Below are positions 25,327 to 35,340 of a DNA stretch of 64,000 nucleotides, piece by piece; the first letter of the stretch is position 1, and the number at the start of each line of letters is the position of its first letter. The notes below the pieces were generated by a model. It saw nothing but the letters and a program-made list of their open reading frames with translations. It had not been told where the DNA came from and ran no database searches. The position numbers and the translations under genes were made by a program. The DNA is from Aquibium microcysteis (GTDB lineage: Bacteria > Pseudomonadota > Alphaproteobacteria > Rhizobiales > Rhizobiaceae): NCBI RefSeq assembly GCF_014495845.1, contig NZ_CP061080.1, forward strand, positions 2,407,001-2,471,000. The letters run 5' to 3'.

Positions 25327-27140
25327 CCGCCACCAGCGCCATCGAGGCCATCACCGATCGCATCCGCGAGCGCTCGCGCCCGACCCGCGAGACCTATCTC
25401 GGCCGGCTCGACGAAGCCGTCGGTAAGGGCGTCAACCGCGCCGTCCTGTCCTGCGGCAACCTCGCGCACGGCTTCGCCGCCTGCGTGCCGGGCGACAAGG
25501 CGGCACTCGCCGGCGACACGATCGCCAATCTCGGCATCATCACCTCCTACAACGACATGCTGTCGGCGCATCAGCCCTTCGAGACCTTCCCGGCGCTGAT
25601 CAAGCAGGCCGCGCGCGAGGCGGGCGGCGTGGCGCAGGTGGCGGGCGGCGTGCCGGCCATGTGCGACGGCGTCACGCAGGGGCGGCCCGGCATGGAACTG
25701 TCGCTGTTCTCGCGCGACGTGATCGCCATGGCGACCGCCATCGGCCTGTCGCACGATATGTTCGACGCCGCCGTCTATCTCGGCGTCTGCGACAAGATCG
25801 TGCCGGGACTGGTCATCGGCGCGCTGACCTTCGGCCACCTGCCGGCCGTCTTCATCCCGGCCGGTCCGATGACGTCGGGCCTGCCCAACGACGAGAAGGC
25901 GCGCATCCGCCAGCTCTACGCCGAGGGCAAGATCGGCCGCGCGGAACTGCTGGAGGCCGAGTCGAAATCCTACCACGGCCCCGGCACCTGCACCTTCTAC
26001 GGCACGGCGAACTCGAACCAGATGCTGATGGAGATCATGGGGCTGCACCTGCCCGGCGCCTCCTTCGTCAACCCCGGCACGCCGCTGCGCGACGCACTGA
26101 CCCGCGAGGCGGCGAGGCGCGCGTTGGCGATCACCGCGCTCGGCAACGACTTCCGCCCGGCCGGCCGGATGATCGACGAGCGCTCGGTGGTCAACGGCGT
26201 CGTCGGGCTACACGCCACCGGCGGCTCGACCAACCACACCATCCACCTCATCGCCATGGCCGCCGCCGCCGGCATCGCCCTCACCTGGCAGGACATCTCG
26301 GACCTCTCGGACGCCGTGCCGCTGCTCGCCCGCGTCTATCCGAACGGTCTCGCCGACGTGAACCATTTCCATGCCGCCGGCGGCATGGGGTTCCTGATCC
26401 GCGAACTGCTCGACGCCGGACTGCTGCACGAGGACGTCGAGACGGTCTGGGGGACGGGCCTGAGGCCCTACGCCGTGGAGGCGAAGCTGACGCCGGACGG
26501 CTCCGTCGCGCGCGAGCCGGCACCGGCAGTGAGCGGCGACGAGAAGGTGCTGACCCCCTTCCCCAAGGCGTTCCAGCCGACCGGCGGACTGAAGGTGCTC
26601 GAAGGCAATCTCGGCCGCGCCATCATCAAGACCTCCGCGGTCAAGCCGGAGCGCCGCGTGGTCGAGGCGCCGGCGCTCGTCTTCGACGGCCAGGAAGCGC
26701 TGAACGCCGCCTTCAAGGCCGGGCAACTCGACCGCGACTTCGTCGCCGTCGTGCGTTTCCAGGGCCCGAAGGCGAACGGCATGCCGGAACTGCACCGCCT
26801 GACCACGGTGCTGGGCGTCATCCAGGACCGCGGTCACAAGGTCGCGCTCGTCACCGACGGGCGCATGTCGGGCGCGAGCGGCAAGATCCCCGCAGCCATC
26901 CACGTCACGCCGGAGGCCGTCGAGGGCGGCATGATCGGCCGCATCCGTGACGGCGACGTCATCCGCGTCGACGGCGAGACCGGCCGGCTCGAGGTTCTGG
27001 TCGACGCAGCCGAATTGGCTGCGCGCCCCGCCCCCCGGCCCGACCTGACCGCCAACGGCTACGGCATGGGCCGCGAACTCTTCGCCGGCTTCCGCGCGAT
27101 GGCGGGCCGGGCGGACATGGGAGCCGCGGTGTTCGGCTGA
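25323..27140 (+). CDS. edd: 6-phosphogluconate dehydratase (Entner-Doudoroff)
   Basis: A 605-residue IlvD/Edd-family iron-sulfur dehydratase converting 6-phosphogluconate to KDPG. Visible: [35 protein letters not shown], the cluster-ligand regions around [20 protein letters not shown] and [19 protein letters not shown], then [19 protein letters not shown] and [19 protein letters not shown]. Length matches Edd rather than the shorter IlvD. Last gene of the ED operon. The aldolase gene (eda) is not next to it and is not in the window. Confidence 0.97.
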   Translation: MTATSAIEAITDRIRERSRPTRETYLGRLDEAVGKGVNRAVLSCGNLAHGFAACVPGDKAALAGDTIANLGIITSYNDMLSAHQPFETFPALIKQAAREAGGVAQVAGGVPAMCDGVTQGRPGMELSLFSRDVIAMATAIGLSHDMFDAAVYLGVCDKIVPGLVIGALTFGHLPAVFIPAGPMTSGLPNDEKARIRQLYAEGKIGRAELLEAESKSYHGPGTCTFYGTANSNQMLMEIMGLHLPGASFVNPGTPLRDALTREAARRALAITALGNDFRPAGRMIDERSVVNGVVGLHATGGSTNHTIHLIAMAAAAGIALTWQDISDLSDAVPLLARVYPNGLADVNHFHAAGGMGFLIRELLDAGLLHEDVETVWGTGLRPYAVEAKLTPDGSVAREPAPAVSGDEKVLTPFPKAFQPTGGLKVLEGNLGRAIIKTSAVKPERRVVEAPALVFDGQEALNAAFKAGQLDRDFVAVVRFQGPKANGMPELHRLTTVLGVIQDRGHKVALVTDGRMSGASGKIPAAIHVTPEAVEGGMIGRIRDGDVIRVDGETGRLEVLVDAAELAARPAPRPDLTANGYGMGRELFAGFRAMAGRADMGAAVFG

Positions 27141-27214
27141 CGCGCCGAGGTGGGGGAGCCGAAAAACGAACCGGCGCCATTTCCACGCGCGCAAGATGCG
27201 CTAGATCGGTCGTC

Positions 27215-28096
27215 ATGGCTGATCACGCGTACCGCGAGCCCTCCCGCTCCCCCTCCTCCGGCGACGTCCGGCCGAAACCGGAAAACAGCCGATCGCTCTC
27301 CCGCCAGGTGGCGGTCGTCACCGGCGCATCCTCCGGCATCGGGACCGCGATCGCGACGGCGCTCGCCGCCGCCGGCGCATCCGTCATCGTCAACCATCGC
27401 CCCAACCCGCGATCGGCGGCCGAGGCGGACGCGGTGGTGGAGGCGATCCGCCGCGCCGGCGATACCGCGAGCCCGTTTCCGGCCGACGTGACCGACGAAG
27501 CGCAGGTGGAAGCCATGGCCGAGGCGGCGGTCGAACGCTACGGCGCGCTCGACATCATGGTCGCCAATGCAGGCATCGAGCAGGCGGCGCCGATCGAGGA
27601 GATGTCGCTGGCGGCCTGGCGCCAGGTGATCGACGTCAACCTCACCGGCGCCTTCCTTTCAGCACGCGCCGCGGCGCGCCGGTTCCTCAGCCAGGGGCTC
27701 CGCCCCGACGTGTCGCGCGCAGCGGGCAAGATCATCTTCACGAGTTCCGTGCACGAATTCATCCCCTGGGCCTTCCAGGCGAACTACGCGGCTTCGAAGG
27801 GCGGCGTGATGCTGCTGATGAAATCGCTCGCGCAGGAACTCGCCCCGCGCCGCATCCGCGTCAACTCCGTGGCGCCCGGCGCGATCCGCACGCCGATCAA
27901 TGCCGATGCCTGGCAGTCCGACGAGGCGCGCGATGCACTGCTCGAACTCATCCCCTACGGCCGGATCGGCGCCCCCGACGACGTCGGCCGCGCCGTGGCC
28001 TGGCTCGCCTCCGACGATGCCGACTATATTGTCGGCACGAGCCTCGTCGCCGACGGCGGCATGAGCCTCTATCCATCCTTCCGCGGAGCCGGCTGA
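27215..28096 (+). CDS. SDR family oxidoreductase, glucose 1-dehydrogenase-like
   Basis: A 293-residue SDR with a 30-residue N-terminal extension before the Rossmann fold. Motifs: VAVVTGASSGIGTAIATAL, VIVNHRPNP after beta2 (Arg-rich, suggesting NADP(H)), MVANAGIEQAAPIEEM, catalytic Ser in GKIIFTSSVHE, Tyr-Lys in ANYAASKGGVMLLMKSLA, and IVGTSLVADGGMSLYP. It lies 74 nt after edd and its stop overlaps the next start (TGATG at 28094-28098), tying it to the GH15 gene. Glucose released by that enzyme could be its substrate, which is inference. Start ATG 27215 has no strong ribosome site, and a later start cannot be excluded. Confidence 0.88.
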   Translation: MADHAYREPSRSPSSGDVRPKPENSRSLSRQVAVVTGASSGIGTAIATALAAAGASVIVNHRPNPRSAAEADAVVEAIRRAGDTASPFPADVTDEAQVEAMAEAAVERYGALDIMVANAGIEQAAPIEEMSLAAWRQVIDVNLTGAFLSARAAARRFLSQGLRPDVSRAAGKIIFTSSVHEFIPWAFQANYAASKGGVMLLMKSLAQELAPRRIRVNSVAPGAIRTPINADAWQSDEARDALLELIPYGRIGAPDDVGRAVAWLASDDADYIVGTSLVADGGMSLYPSFRGAG

Positions 28097-29988
28097 TGGC
28101 TGACGTTCTCGGCACCGGAGCCTCCCGCGCACGATCGAAGCCGCTCGAGGATTACGGCCTGATCGGCAACATGGTCTCTGCCGCGCTGGTGGCGAGGGAC
28201 GGCTCGATCGACTGGTTCTGCGCCCCGCGCTTCGATTCGCCCGCCTGTTTCGCCGCTCTTCTGGGAGGACCCGAACATGGACGCTGGCTCGTCGCGCCCG
28301 TGGAGCCGGGGCGGACGACGCGCCGCTATCTTCCGGGCACGGCCATTCTCGAAACGCGCTTCGAGACGGCGGCCGGCGTCGTCACGCTGACCGACTTCAT
28401 GCCGCTGACCCATGACGAGGACAAGATCGAGGTCGTGCGCATCGTCAGCGGCGTCAGCGGCGCGGTGCCGATGCACATGGAGTTCATCCTGCGCTTCAAC
28501 TACGGCGAAGCGGTGCCGTGGGTGCGCCGTCGCGACTACGGCCTCAGCGCCATCAGCGGCCCCGATGCCGTGGAACTGCATTCCCGCGTGCCGCTGTCGG
28601 GCCGCAACATGACGACGCATGCGGATTTCGTCGTGCGCGCCGGCGAGGACGTCTCCTTCACGCTGTCCTACCACCGCTCCCACAAGATGGCGCATTTCGT
28701 CGAGGATCATGCCGAGAGCCTGCATCAGACGACCCTGTGGTGGCGGGAATGGTCGCGCCGCTGCACCTATCGGGGCGCGCACCACGAGGCGGTGATGCGG
28801 TCGCTGATCACCCTCAAGCTCCTGACCTATCTCCCCACCGGCGGCATCGTCGCCGCACCGACGACCTCGATCCCCGAGGCACTCGGCGGCACCCGCAACT
28901 GGGACTACCGCTACGGCTGGATCCGCGATTCCACGCTGACGCTCTACGCCCTGCTCGACTGCGGCTACCGCGAGGAGGCGGCCGCCTGGCGCGAATGGCT
29001 GCTGCGCGCGGCCGCCGGCCACCCGCAGCAGCTGGACGTCGTCTACGGCATCTCCGGCGAGCGCTGGCTGCCGGAGATCGAGATTCCCTGGCTGCCGGGC
29101 TACGAGAACAGCCGGCCCGTGCGCGTCGGCAACGGCGCGGCCGAGCAGTTGCAGCTCGACATCTACGGCGAGCTGATGGACGCCCTTCACGCCGCCCGCG
29201 AGGCGGAACTGAGCTCGCTGGAGGAATCCTGGCAGTTCCAGAAGGCCTTGCTGGAACACGTCGAGGCCGTCTGGCAGACGCTCGACAACGGCATCTGGGA
29301 AGTCCGCGGCCCGCCCCGGGCCTTCACCCATTCGCGCGTGATGTGCTGGGTCGCCTTCGACCGCGCCATCAGGAGCGCGGAGCGGCACGGTCTCGACGGG
29401 CCGGTCGAGAGGTGGCGCCGGGTGCGCGACGCCATCCGCCGCGACGTCGTGAGCAACGGCTTCGACGCGGGCAAGAACAGCTTCGTCCAGCACTACGGCG
29501 GAGACGCGCTCGACGCGTCCCTGCTTCTGATGCCGCAGGTCGGTTTCCTCAAGCGCGACGATCCGCGGCTCGCCGGGACGGTCGCCGCGATCGAGCGCGA
29601 GCTGCTGCATGACGGCTTCGTGCTGCGCTATGCGACGGAAGAGGTCGACGACGGCGTCGGCGGACGCGAGGGCGCGTTCCTCGCCTGCTCGTTCTGGCTC
29701 GCCGACGCCTATGCCATGCTCGGCAGGATGGACGAGGCCAACGCGCTGTTCGAGCGGCTGCTCGGCCTGCGCAACGATCTCGGACTGCTGGCGGAGGAAT
29801 ACGACCCGGTCGCCCGCCGCCTCGTCGGCAACTTCCCGCAGGGCTTCTCGCACATTGGCCTCGTCAACACCGCCTGCAACCTCGCCGGCGCCGAGGGACC
29901 GGCCGACCAGCGGGCGCGGCGGGTCGCGCCGCGGAACGGTCCGTCGGACAGGGCGCCAGCGGGCACGAAGGCGTCGGCCGGCCAGTAG
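28096..29988 (+). CDS. Glycoside hydrolase family 15 protein (glucoamylase/trehalase-like)
   Basis: A 630-residue cytosolic enzyme; no signal peptide. The N-terminal beta-sandwich opens with PLEDYGLIGNMVSAALVARD and GSIDWFCAPRFDSPACFAAL, typical of bacterial GH15. The (alpha/alpha)6 barrel contains LGGTRNWDYRYGWIRDSTLT, a hallmark with the substrate-contact Arg-Asn-Trp-Asp, then ISGERWLPEIEIPWLPGYEN and a second acidic region near the end (LGLLAEEYDPVARRLVGNFP), where the catalytic base Glu of the family lies. It hydrolyses alpha-glucosidic bonds (glucan ends or trehalose). It is coupled to the SDR gene by a one-base overlap. Confidence 0.93.
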   Translation: MADVLGTGASRARSKPLEDYGLIGNMVSAALVARDGSIDWFCAPRFDSPACFAALLGGPEHGRWLVAPVEPGRTTRRYLPGTAILETRFETAAGVVTLTDFMPLTHDEDKIEVVRIVSGVSGAVPMHMEFILRFNYGEAVPWVRRRDYGLSAISGPDAVELHSRVPLSGRNMTTHADFVVRAGEDVSFTLSYHRSHKMAHFVEDHAESLHQTTLWWREWSRRCTYRGAHHEAVMRSLITLKLLTYLPTGGIVAAPTTSIPEALGGTRNWDYRYGWIRDSTLTLYALLDCGYREEAAAWREWLLRAAAGHPQQLDVVYGISGERWLPEIEIPWLPGYENSRPVRVGNGAAEQLQLDIYGELMDALHAAREAELSSLEESWQFQKALLEHVEAVWQTLDNGIWEVRGPPRAFTHSRVMCWVAFDRAIRSAERHGLDGPVERWRRVRDAIRRDVVSNGFDAGKNSFVQHYGGDALDASLLLMPQVGFLKRDDPRLAGTVAAIERELLHDGFVLRYATEEVDDGVGGREGAFLACSFWLADAYAMLGRMDEANALFERLLGLRNDLGLLAEEYDPVARRLVGNFPQGFSHIGLVNTACNLAGAEGPADQRARRVAPRNGPSDRAPAGTKASAGQ

Positions 29989-30080
29989 GTCCGCGGCCGG
30001 ATCGTCTCACGCGAACACGCGTTCACGGCGGGTAGCGAAAGCGATTGCCGGCCGCCGCCGTCACCGTTAGATATGCCGGC

Positions 30081-30260
30081 ATGAAGAAGATCGCCTTGCT
30101 CGCCCTGTGCGCGCCCCTGGTCCTGTCCGCCTGCGGCGGTTCCCCCTACCGGGTCGAGACCCGCGACACGGTCGAGCCGCCCCCGGAGGTGCTCACCCAG
30201 GAGCGTCTCGACGCCATCATTCGCGAACGCCAGATCGACATGTCGAGAAGCGGCCGCTGA
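30081..30260 (+). CDS. Very small putative lipoprotein
   Basis: A 59-residue product with a type II signal peptide: MKKIALLALCAPLVLSACGG has a basic N-terminus, a hydrophobic core and an LSAC lipobox. The mature part of 39 residues is hydrophilic (VETRDTVEPPPEVLTQERLD). Lipid attachment at Cys19 would leave it on the periplasmic face of a membrane. The frame is open from 30045 but the lipobox fixes the start. It lies 93 nt after the GH15 gene, convergent with the GlxA-type regulator. Function unknown. Confidence 0.8.
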   Translation: MKKIALLALCAPLVLSACGGSPYRVETRDTVEPPPEVLTQERLDAIIRERQIDMSRSGR

Positions 30261-30288
30261 CGTTTCCGCGACCGGCGAAGACCGGCGT

Positions 30289-31251
30289 TCAGTAGGTGGT
30301 GCGCCGCTCCTCGCTCGGCGGCCGGCCGAACTGCAGCCTGTAGCTCTGCGCGAAATAGGAATGCGACGTGAAGCCGGTGGCGATGGCGACGTCGAGGATC
30401 GGCAGATTGGTCTGGCGCAGCAGTTCGCGCGCCCGTTCGAGCCTCAGCCGCATGTAGTAGCGCCCCGGCGTCATGTTGAGGTGGCGCAGGAACAGCCGCT
30501 CGACCTGACGCACAGACAGCCCCGCCGATTTCGCCAGTTCGACCGCCGACAGCGGCTCGTCGAGGCGCTCGGCCATCAGCGCCACGATCTTCTTCAGCTT
30601 CTCCGACTTGCCCGTCAGGTCGCGCTCCGGCCCGACGCGCTGCCTATCGGTGGCGCCGCGGATGCGCTCGTGGTGGAACTGGTTGGCGACCTCGTTGGCG
30701 ACGCTCGCGCCGAAATCCGCGCGTACGATCTCCAGCATCAGGTCGATCGACGTGGTGCCGCCGGCGCAGGTGTAGCGCTTGCGGTCGATCTCGTAGACGT
30801 TGCCGGTGCACTGGATGTCGGGAAACCGCTCCTGGAAACCGGCGCGGTTTTCCCAGTGGATGGTGCAGCGATGGCCTTCGAGCTGCCCTGCCTCGGCAAG
30901 AAGATGCGCGCCCACCGACAGCGCGCCGAGCGAGCCGCCCTTGCGCCCCCAGGAGCGCAGCGCGCCGAGCACCCGGCTCTTGCCGGGAAATTCGGTGGCC
31001 AGCCCGACGCAGACGAACAGGATGTCGGCCGCCGGCATGTCGGAGACCGAATAATCGACCTTGAGCGGAAGCCCGTTGGAGGCGATCACCGATTCGCCGT
31101 CCACGGAGACCGTCGTCCAGGCGTAGAAGTCGCGGCCGATGAGCCGGTTGGTCGACCGGAACGTGTCGATCGCCGCCGCCAGCGAGAACATGGAGAACTT
31201 GTCCACGAGCAGGAAAGCGAACTGTCGGGCGGGATCGACGCTGTCGGCCAT
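30289..31251 (-). CDS. GlxA family transcriptional regulator (DJ-1/PfpI plus AraC)
   Basis: A 320-residue regulator. Residues 1-190 form the amidotransferase-like DJ-1/PfpI domain (FAFLLVDKFSMFSLAAAIDT, ILFVCVGLATEFPGK, GGSLGALSVGAHLLAEAG, where Ser-Val-Gly replaces the nucleophile Cys, so it is a sensor and not an enzyme). The C-terminal AraC domain has two helix-turn-helix units: LSAVELAKSAGLSVRQVERL and ILDVAIATGFTSHSYFAQSY. Relatives such as GbdR and CdhR respond to glycine betaine, carnitine or choline metabolites. The ATG at 31251 is used; GTG 31266 is the alternative. It is downstream of folD on the same strand (62 nt). Confidence 0.9.
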   Translation of the reverse strand: MADSVDPARQFAFLLVDKFSMFSLAAAIDTFRSTNRLIGRDFYAWTTVSVDGESVIASNGLPLKVDYSVSDMPAADILFVCVGLATEFPGKSRVLGALRSWGRKGGSLGALSVGAHLLAEAGQLEGHRCTIHWENRAGFQERFPDIQCTGNVYEIDRKRYTCAGGTTSIDLMLEIVRADFGASVANEVANQFHHERIRGATDRQRVGPERDLTGKSEKLKKIVALMAERLDEPLSAVELAKSAGLSVRQVERLFLRHLNMTPGRYYMRLRLERARELLRQTNLPILDVAIATGFTSHSYFAQSYRLQFGRPPSEERRTTY

Positions 31252-31313
31252 GGGTTCCGGTTGCACAGGAGGAAACGGTCCGGGCGAGGACGGCGGCGCC
31301 GTCCCCTGCCGCG

Positions 31314-32213
31314 TCAGAAGCGCGGCGGTTCCACCCCGGCCATGCGGCAGGCGGCGACCAGCGTGTTGGCCATCAGCATGGCGATGGTCATCGGGCCGAC
31401 CCCGCCCGGCACCGGCGTGATCGCGCCGGCCTGGCTGGCCGCATCGTCGAAGGCGACGTCACCGACGAGGCGCGTCTTGCCCTCGCCGCGCTCCGGCGCG
31501 TCGATGCGGTTGATGCCGACGTCGATGACGGTCGCACCGGGCTTGACCCAGTCGCCCTTGACGATTTCGGGCCTGCCGACCGCGGCGACGAGGATGTCGG
31601 CCGTCCGGCAGAGCGCCGGAAGGTCCTTCGTCCGGCTGTGGGCGATGGTGACCGTGCAGTTGGCCGAAAGCAGCAGGTTCGCCATCGGCTTGCCGACGAT
31701 GTTGGATCGTCCGACGACGACGGCTGTGAGGCCCGACAGGTCGCGACCGCGAACCCGCTCGATCAGGAGCATCGATCCCGCCGGGGTGCAGGGCACGAAG
31801 GCGGACGCGATCTCGCCGGTGCCGAGCTTGCCGACATTGACGAAATGGAAGCCGTCGACGTCCTTGTCCGGCGAGATCGCCTGGATCACCCGGCCCGAAT
31901 CGATCTGCTTCGGCAACGGCAGCTGCACGAGGATACCGTGGATCGCGGGATCGGCATTCAGCCGGTCGATGAGCGCGAGAAGATCGGCCTCGGACGTATC
32001 GTCCGGCAGTTCGTGCTGGTCCGAATGGAAGCCGCACTCCTTTGCCTTGCGCGACTTCGAGTTGACGTAGACCTGGCTGGCGGGATCGTGGCCGACGATC
32101 ACCACGGCGATGCCCGGCGTCACGCCGGTCTCCGCGATCAGTTTCGCCGCGCCGTCCTTGACGGCCGCGACCACCTCCTCGGCGACCTTCTTGCCATCGA
32201 TCACATCGGTCAT
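31314..32213 (-). CDS. folD: Bifunctional methylenetetrahydrofolate dehydrogenase/cyclohydrolase
   Basis: A 299-residue enzyme interconverting 5,10-methylene-, 5,10-methenyl- and 10-formyl-tetrahydrofolate in one-carbon metabolism. Marks: [20 protein letters not shown] with the catalytic lysine of the YVxxK motif, [63 protein letters not shown] and the near-invariant [18 protein letters not shown]. The ATG at 32213 has a GGAGGAAG site; the 6 upstream codons are dropped. Length is normal. Confidence 0.97.
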   Translation of the reverse strand: MTDVIDGKKVAEEVVAAVKDGAAKLIAETGVTPGIAVVIVGHDPASQVYVNSKSRKAKECGFHSDQHELPDDTSEADLLALIDRLNADPAIHGILVQLPLPKQIDSGRVIQAISPDKDVDGFHFVNVGKLGTGEIASAFVPCTPAGSMLLIERVRGRDLSGLTAVVVGRSNIVGKPMANLLLSANCTVTIAHSRTKDLPALCRTADILVAAVGRPEIVKGDWVKPGATVIDVGINRIDAPERGEGKTRLVGDVAFDDAASQAGAITPVPGGVGPMTIAMLMANTLVAACRMAGVEPPRF

Positions 32214-32318
32214 CCCGCTTCCTCCTGCCATGCCTGGTGAAGGTCAGCCTTATCCGACATTCGCAGCGATCGTAAGCGCGTCAATGCGCCCCTCGATGAC
32301 GTTCTGCCGCAAATGCGC

Positions 32319-35090
32319 TCAGAGGAACCGTCGGCGGCCGCGGCTTTCCGCGAGGTCCCGCAGCGCGACGCGGAACTCGCGCAGGCTGTCGCGGATCTCC
32401 TCGATGGCGCTCTTGTCGCCGTCGCCGCCGGACGAGGCCTGCGGCGCGGGCGGCGCATCGCGGCGCACCGGCGGCGGGGCAGCGGGCTGCTGCCAGCCCG
32501 ACTGCGGCCAGCCACCTGCCTGCGGCTGCGGCTGCGGGTAGCCATAGGGATATACCGGCTCGGCCATGGCTGCCTGCTGTGCATGGCTCCAGGCCGGGCG
32601 CTCGGCGTAGGGATAGGCACGCGGATCCATCGGCTGGGAGGGGTAGTTCTGCGCGGGCGCCTGACCGGTCCAGTTCTGCGGATGCCCCGGATAGGGTGCG
32701 TAGCCCGCTCCCTGCGGCGGCATCTGCGGCGCGGCCGGCTGGCCATAGGCCTGCGGCTGCATGCCCGGATGGCCCTGCGCCGGTGCGTAGCCCTGCGGAT
32801 AGGACGGCGCCGGCGGATAGGCGGGTGCCTGCGGGTAAGGCGCGTATCCTGCAGCCGGACCGGCAGGATGCATCCACTGGCGCGGCGGCTCGGAGGACTG
32901 AACCCCCTGGGGATAGGGCGCGAGGCTCTGCGGGGCCGGATAGCGATCGGCCGGCATCGGGTTGTCGTTCGGAGTCCAGCCCATCGGGGCACGTGCGTGA
33001 TGCATGTCTGTCTCCTCGGCCAAGGCGGCCGTCTGTTCGGGGCGGTTTGCGTCCTGCGCATCTGAACGCGCGCTTACTGTCGTTTCGTCGGCATGTTCCG
33101 GGCGGCGCAGCAGCCGGGCTGCCGCCCGCGGGAAAGGCGTGCGGGGCGGTTGTTCCGGCCGTTCGCCCGCCCCGTCCGCACGCAGGCTGCCGACGACGCC
33201 GCGCGCCACGCCGATACCCACTCCCGCACCGAAGCCCAGGAAGGCACCCAGAAGCGTCATCATGCTGCGCGACGGCCCCGACGGCTCGAGGGGCGGCGTG
33301 GCCTTCGAGATGACGCTGACATTGGCCGTGTTCAGGTCGCGCTGCTGTCCGGTCTCTCCCGCGCGCAGCAGGAAGGCTTCGTAGACGGCCCGCTTGGCCG
33401 TCGCCTCGCGCTCGAGTTCGCGCAGCGTCACCAGTTCGCCGCTCAGGCCGGCCTGCCGCGCCTTGAGCTGCGCCAGCCGGGCCGCCAGGTCCTGCTCCAG
33501 TTGCACGGCCCGGCGCAGCTCGACCTGGATCGACGAGGCCACCAGCCGCAGTTCCTGCTCGACGCGGGCACGCGCCGCGTCCACCTGCGCATCGATGGCG
33601 ACACGCTCCGGATGCCGTGGTCCGAGGCGCGTGCCGATGCGGTCGGCCTCCTGCCGCAGCAGCGAATACTGTGTGCGCAGCTCGGTCAGGACCGGCGAAC
33701 TCGTCTGCTCGGGAAGGTTTCCGGCCAGCGCGGCGTCGACCGTGACCGTTCGCGCCGAATCGGCGCGCGCCTGCAGTTCCAGCGTCCGGGCACGCGCGGT
33801 CGACAGCTGGTCGTTCAGCTTCACGATCTCGTCGTCGGTGATCAGCCGGCCCTGGGCATCGACGATGTCGTTCTCCGACTTGAACGCCTCGACCTTCCGC
33901 TCGGCGTCCTCGACCCCGCTGCGCAGCTCCGCGAGGCGGGCGGAGATCTCGTCGGATGCCCGTCCCGCGGCACCGGCCTGGATGGAACCGTAGGTTTCGA
34001 GGAAGACGTCGGTCAGCGTGTTGACGATCAGGGCGGACTTGCCGGCATCTTCCGTCCGCGCGGTTACCGCGACGACGAAGGTCTTGCCGCCGCGAACCAC
34101 GTCCGTGGCCTCGCCCAGATGCTCGATCGCGAGGGTACGCCGGCGCAGCGACGGGTCCCCCGAATCGCCGCTTGACGAGATCAGCGCGCGAAGGTTGCCG
34201 AGGAAGCTCAGGGGGCCGCCGCTGCGGGTCCCGTTGAACTCGGGATCGCGGTCAAGGCCGAGCGTGTCGACGACCTTGCCCAGCACGACGCCCGACCGGA
34301 GCACACGGACCTGGTTCTCGACGACCGCGAGCATGGCTTCGGCCGAAAGGCCGCCGTCGGTGAGCTCGTTCTGGACGATGCGGAGCTGGCGCGGGTCGAC
34401 GATCAGCTCGGTCAGCGCGACGTATTGCTTGGGCGTCGACAGCGCGAGCGCGGCAGCCATCGCGGCTCCGCACACCGTGGTGGCGGCGATGATCCAACCT
34501 GATCGCAGCACCCCGCGCACCACCTGCACCGGATCGATGAGCGGACGCCAGTGGGTGTCGCCCGGATCGGAAGCCGACGCGTAGACGGGCCGGATCGCCG
34601 GCGGCTCCTCGTCCGCGGCCCGTGCCGGAACCCGTGGCGGAGCGGCGGCCGGGGCGACGGCGGGCGGCGGTTCGGGCGTGTCCCCTTTCACCGGACGGCC
34701 GGCGTCGACGTTCGCCGGAAAGCCGACGTCCGCCAGTTCCTTGGGTTGCGGCTCCGGCGCCGCGGCGGGCGCTGGCGCGGATGCACGGCGACGGGCATCG
34801 GATGCGAAAAGCGCGCGAAGCTCGCGCTCGTGTTCGGCGAAAGTCTCAGGCTCTGCGGAGCGCGGTTCGGGTTCCTCCCGTTTCATGCGTGCCTGGGCAA
34901 GGGCCGCCATCAGCGGGCTCGCCGCGGCTTCCCTTCGCGAGCGCGCCCGCCGGTGGCGCTCGGACGCCGATACGCCGTCATCGTCGGACGGACGGCGGCC
35001 CTCCGTGCCCGTCGCAGCGTGCAAGGCCGGAACGAGGCTCAGGAGCGAGCCGATCCTGTCGCTCCGATGGCGGTTGTCGTGGTCGGGCAT
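32319..35090 (-). CDS. Wzc/GumC-like polysaccharide co-polymerase with tyrosine/proline-rich tail and no kinase domain
   Basis: A 923-residue inner-membrane protein, long for a chain-length regulator. Residues 1-185 are a charged, proline-rich cytosolic extension. Membrane helix 1 is about 198-217 (SGWIIAATTVCGAAMAAALA). The periplasmic part (about 220-605) contains the Wzz domain and coiled-coil segments (AELRSGVEDAERKVEAFKSE; GNVR-like part ending RDLNTANVSVISKATPPLEP). Helix 2 is about 609-632. Instead of the usual Walker-type tyrosine kinase there is a low-complexity region of about 190 residues with some 16 tyrosines and 6 tryptophans, including GYAPYP twice, then a basic helix. By family it controls polymer length and export. 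Start ATG 35090; a TTG six codons upstream is possible. Confidence 0.88.
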   Translation of the reverse strand: MPDHDNRHRSDRIGSLLSLVPALHAATGTEGRRPSDDDGVSASERHRRARSRREAAASPLMAALAQARMKREEPEPRSAEPETFAEHERELRALFASDARRRASAPAPAAAPEPQPKELADVGFPANVDAGRPVKGDTPEPPPAVAPAAAPPRVPARAADEEPPAIRPVYASASDPGDTHWRPLIDPVQVVRGVLRSGWIIAATTVCGAAMAAALALSTPKQYVALTELIVDPRQLRIVQNELTDGGLSAEAMLAVVENQVRVLRSGVVLGKVVDTLGLDRDPEFNGTRSGGPLSFLGNLRALISSSGDSGDPSLRRRTLAIEHLGEATDVVRGGKTFVVAVTARTEDAGKSALIVNTLTDVFLETYGSIQAGAAGRASDEISARLAELRSGVEDAERKVEAFKSENDIVDAQGRLITDDEIVKLNDQLSTARARTLELQARADSARTVTVDAALAGNLPEQTSSPVLTELRTQYSLLRQEADRIGTRLGPRHPERVAIDAQVDAARARVEQELRLVASSIQVELRRAVQLEQDLAARLAQLKARQAGLSGELVTLRELEREATAKRAVYEAFLLRAGETGQQRDLNTANVSVISKATPPLEPSGPSRSMMTLLGAFLGFGAGVGIGVARGVVGSLRADGAGERPEQPPRTPFPRAAARLLRRPEHADETTVSARSDAQDANRPEQTAALAEETDMHHARAPMGWTPNDNPMPADRYPAPQSLAPYPQGVQSSEPPRQWMHPAGPAAGYAPYPQAPAYPPAPSYPQGYAPAQGHPGMQPQAYGQPAAPQMPPQGAGYAPYPGHPQNWTGQAPAQNYPSQPMDPRAYPYAERPAWSHAQQAAMAEPVYPYGYPQPQPQAGGWPQSGWQQPAAPPPVRRDAPPAPQASSGGDGDKSAIEEIRDSLREFRVALRDLAESRGRRRFL

Positions 35091-35132
35091 GACGCGCTGC
35101 AGTTCCAACGGGTGCGCCGAGCCGCACCTTCG

Positions 35133-35250
35133 TTAAGGCAAACTAAAGAGGCGTGGGAAACAAATGGTTAACGCGCATGCACCGGATCGACGCCGGAGCA
35201 TGCCGCAAACCGGGAAAAGGCGGGACCCGGCGCGCATCACGCCGGGTTAA
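35133..35250. promoter_or_regulatory. Wzc-like/Wzx-like divergent control region with TTAA elements
   Basis: A near-match to a CtrA box, TTAA-GGCAAAC-TAAA, lies at 35133-35147, with single TTAAC (35168) and TTAAGG (35247) half-sites further on. Only the box at 39592 is perfect, so binding here is a weaker inference. Confidence 0.35.
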
Positions 35251-35340
35251 GGATTCTCAGCTAGCCTGCGGTTTCGACGATCGACGCCATCGGGAACCCG
35301 CATCGTGACTTGGGCAGGCGGGGTCCCCGGGTCGGGCTCC

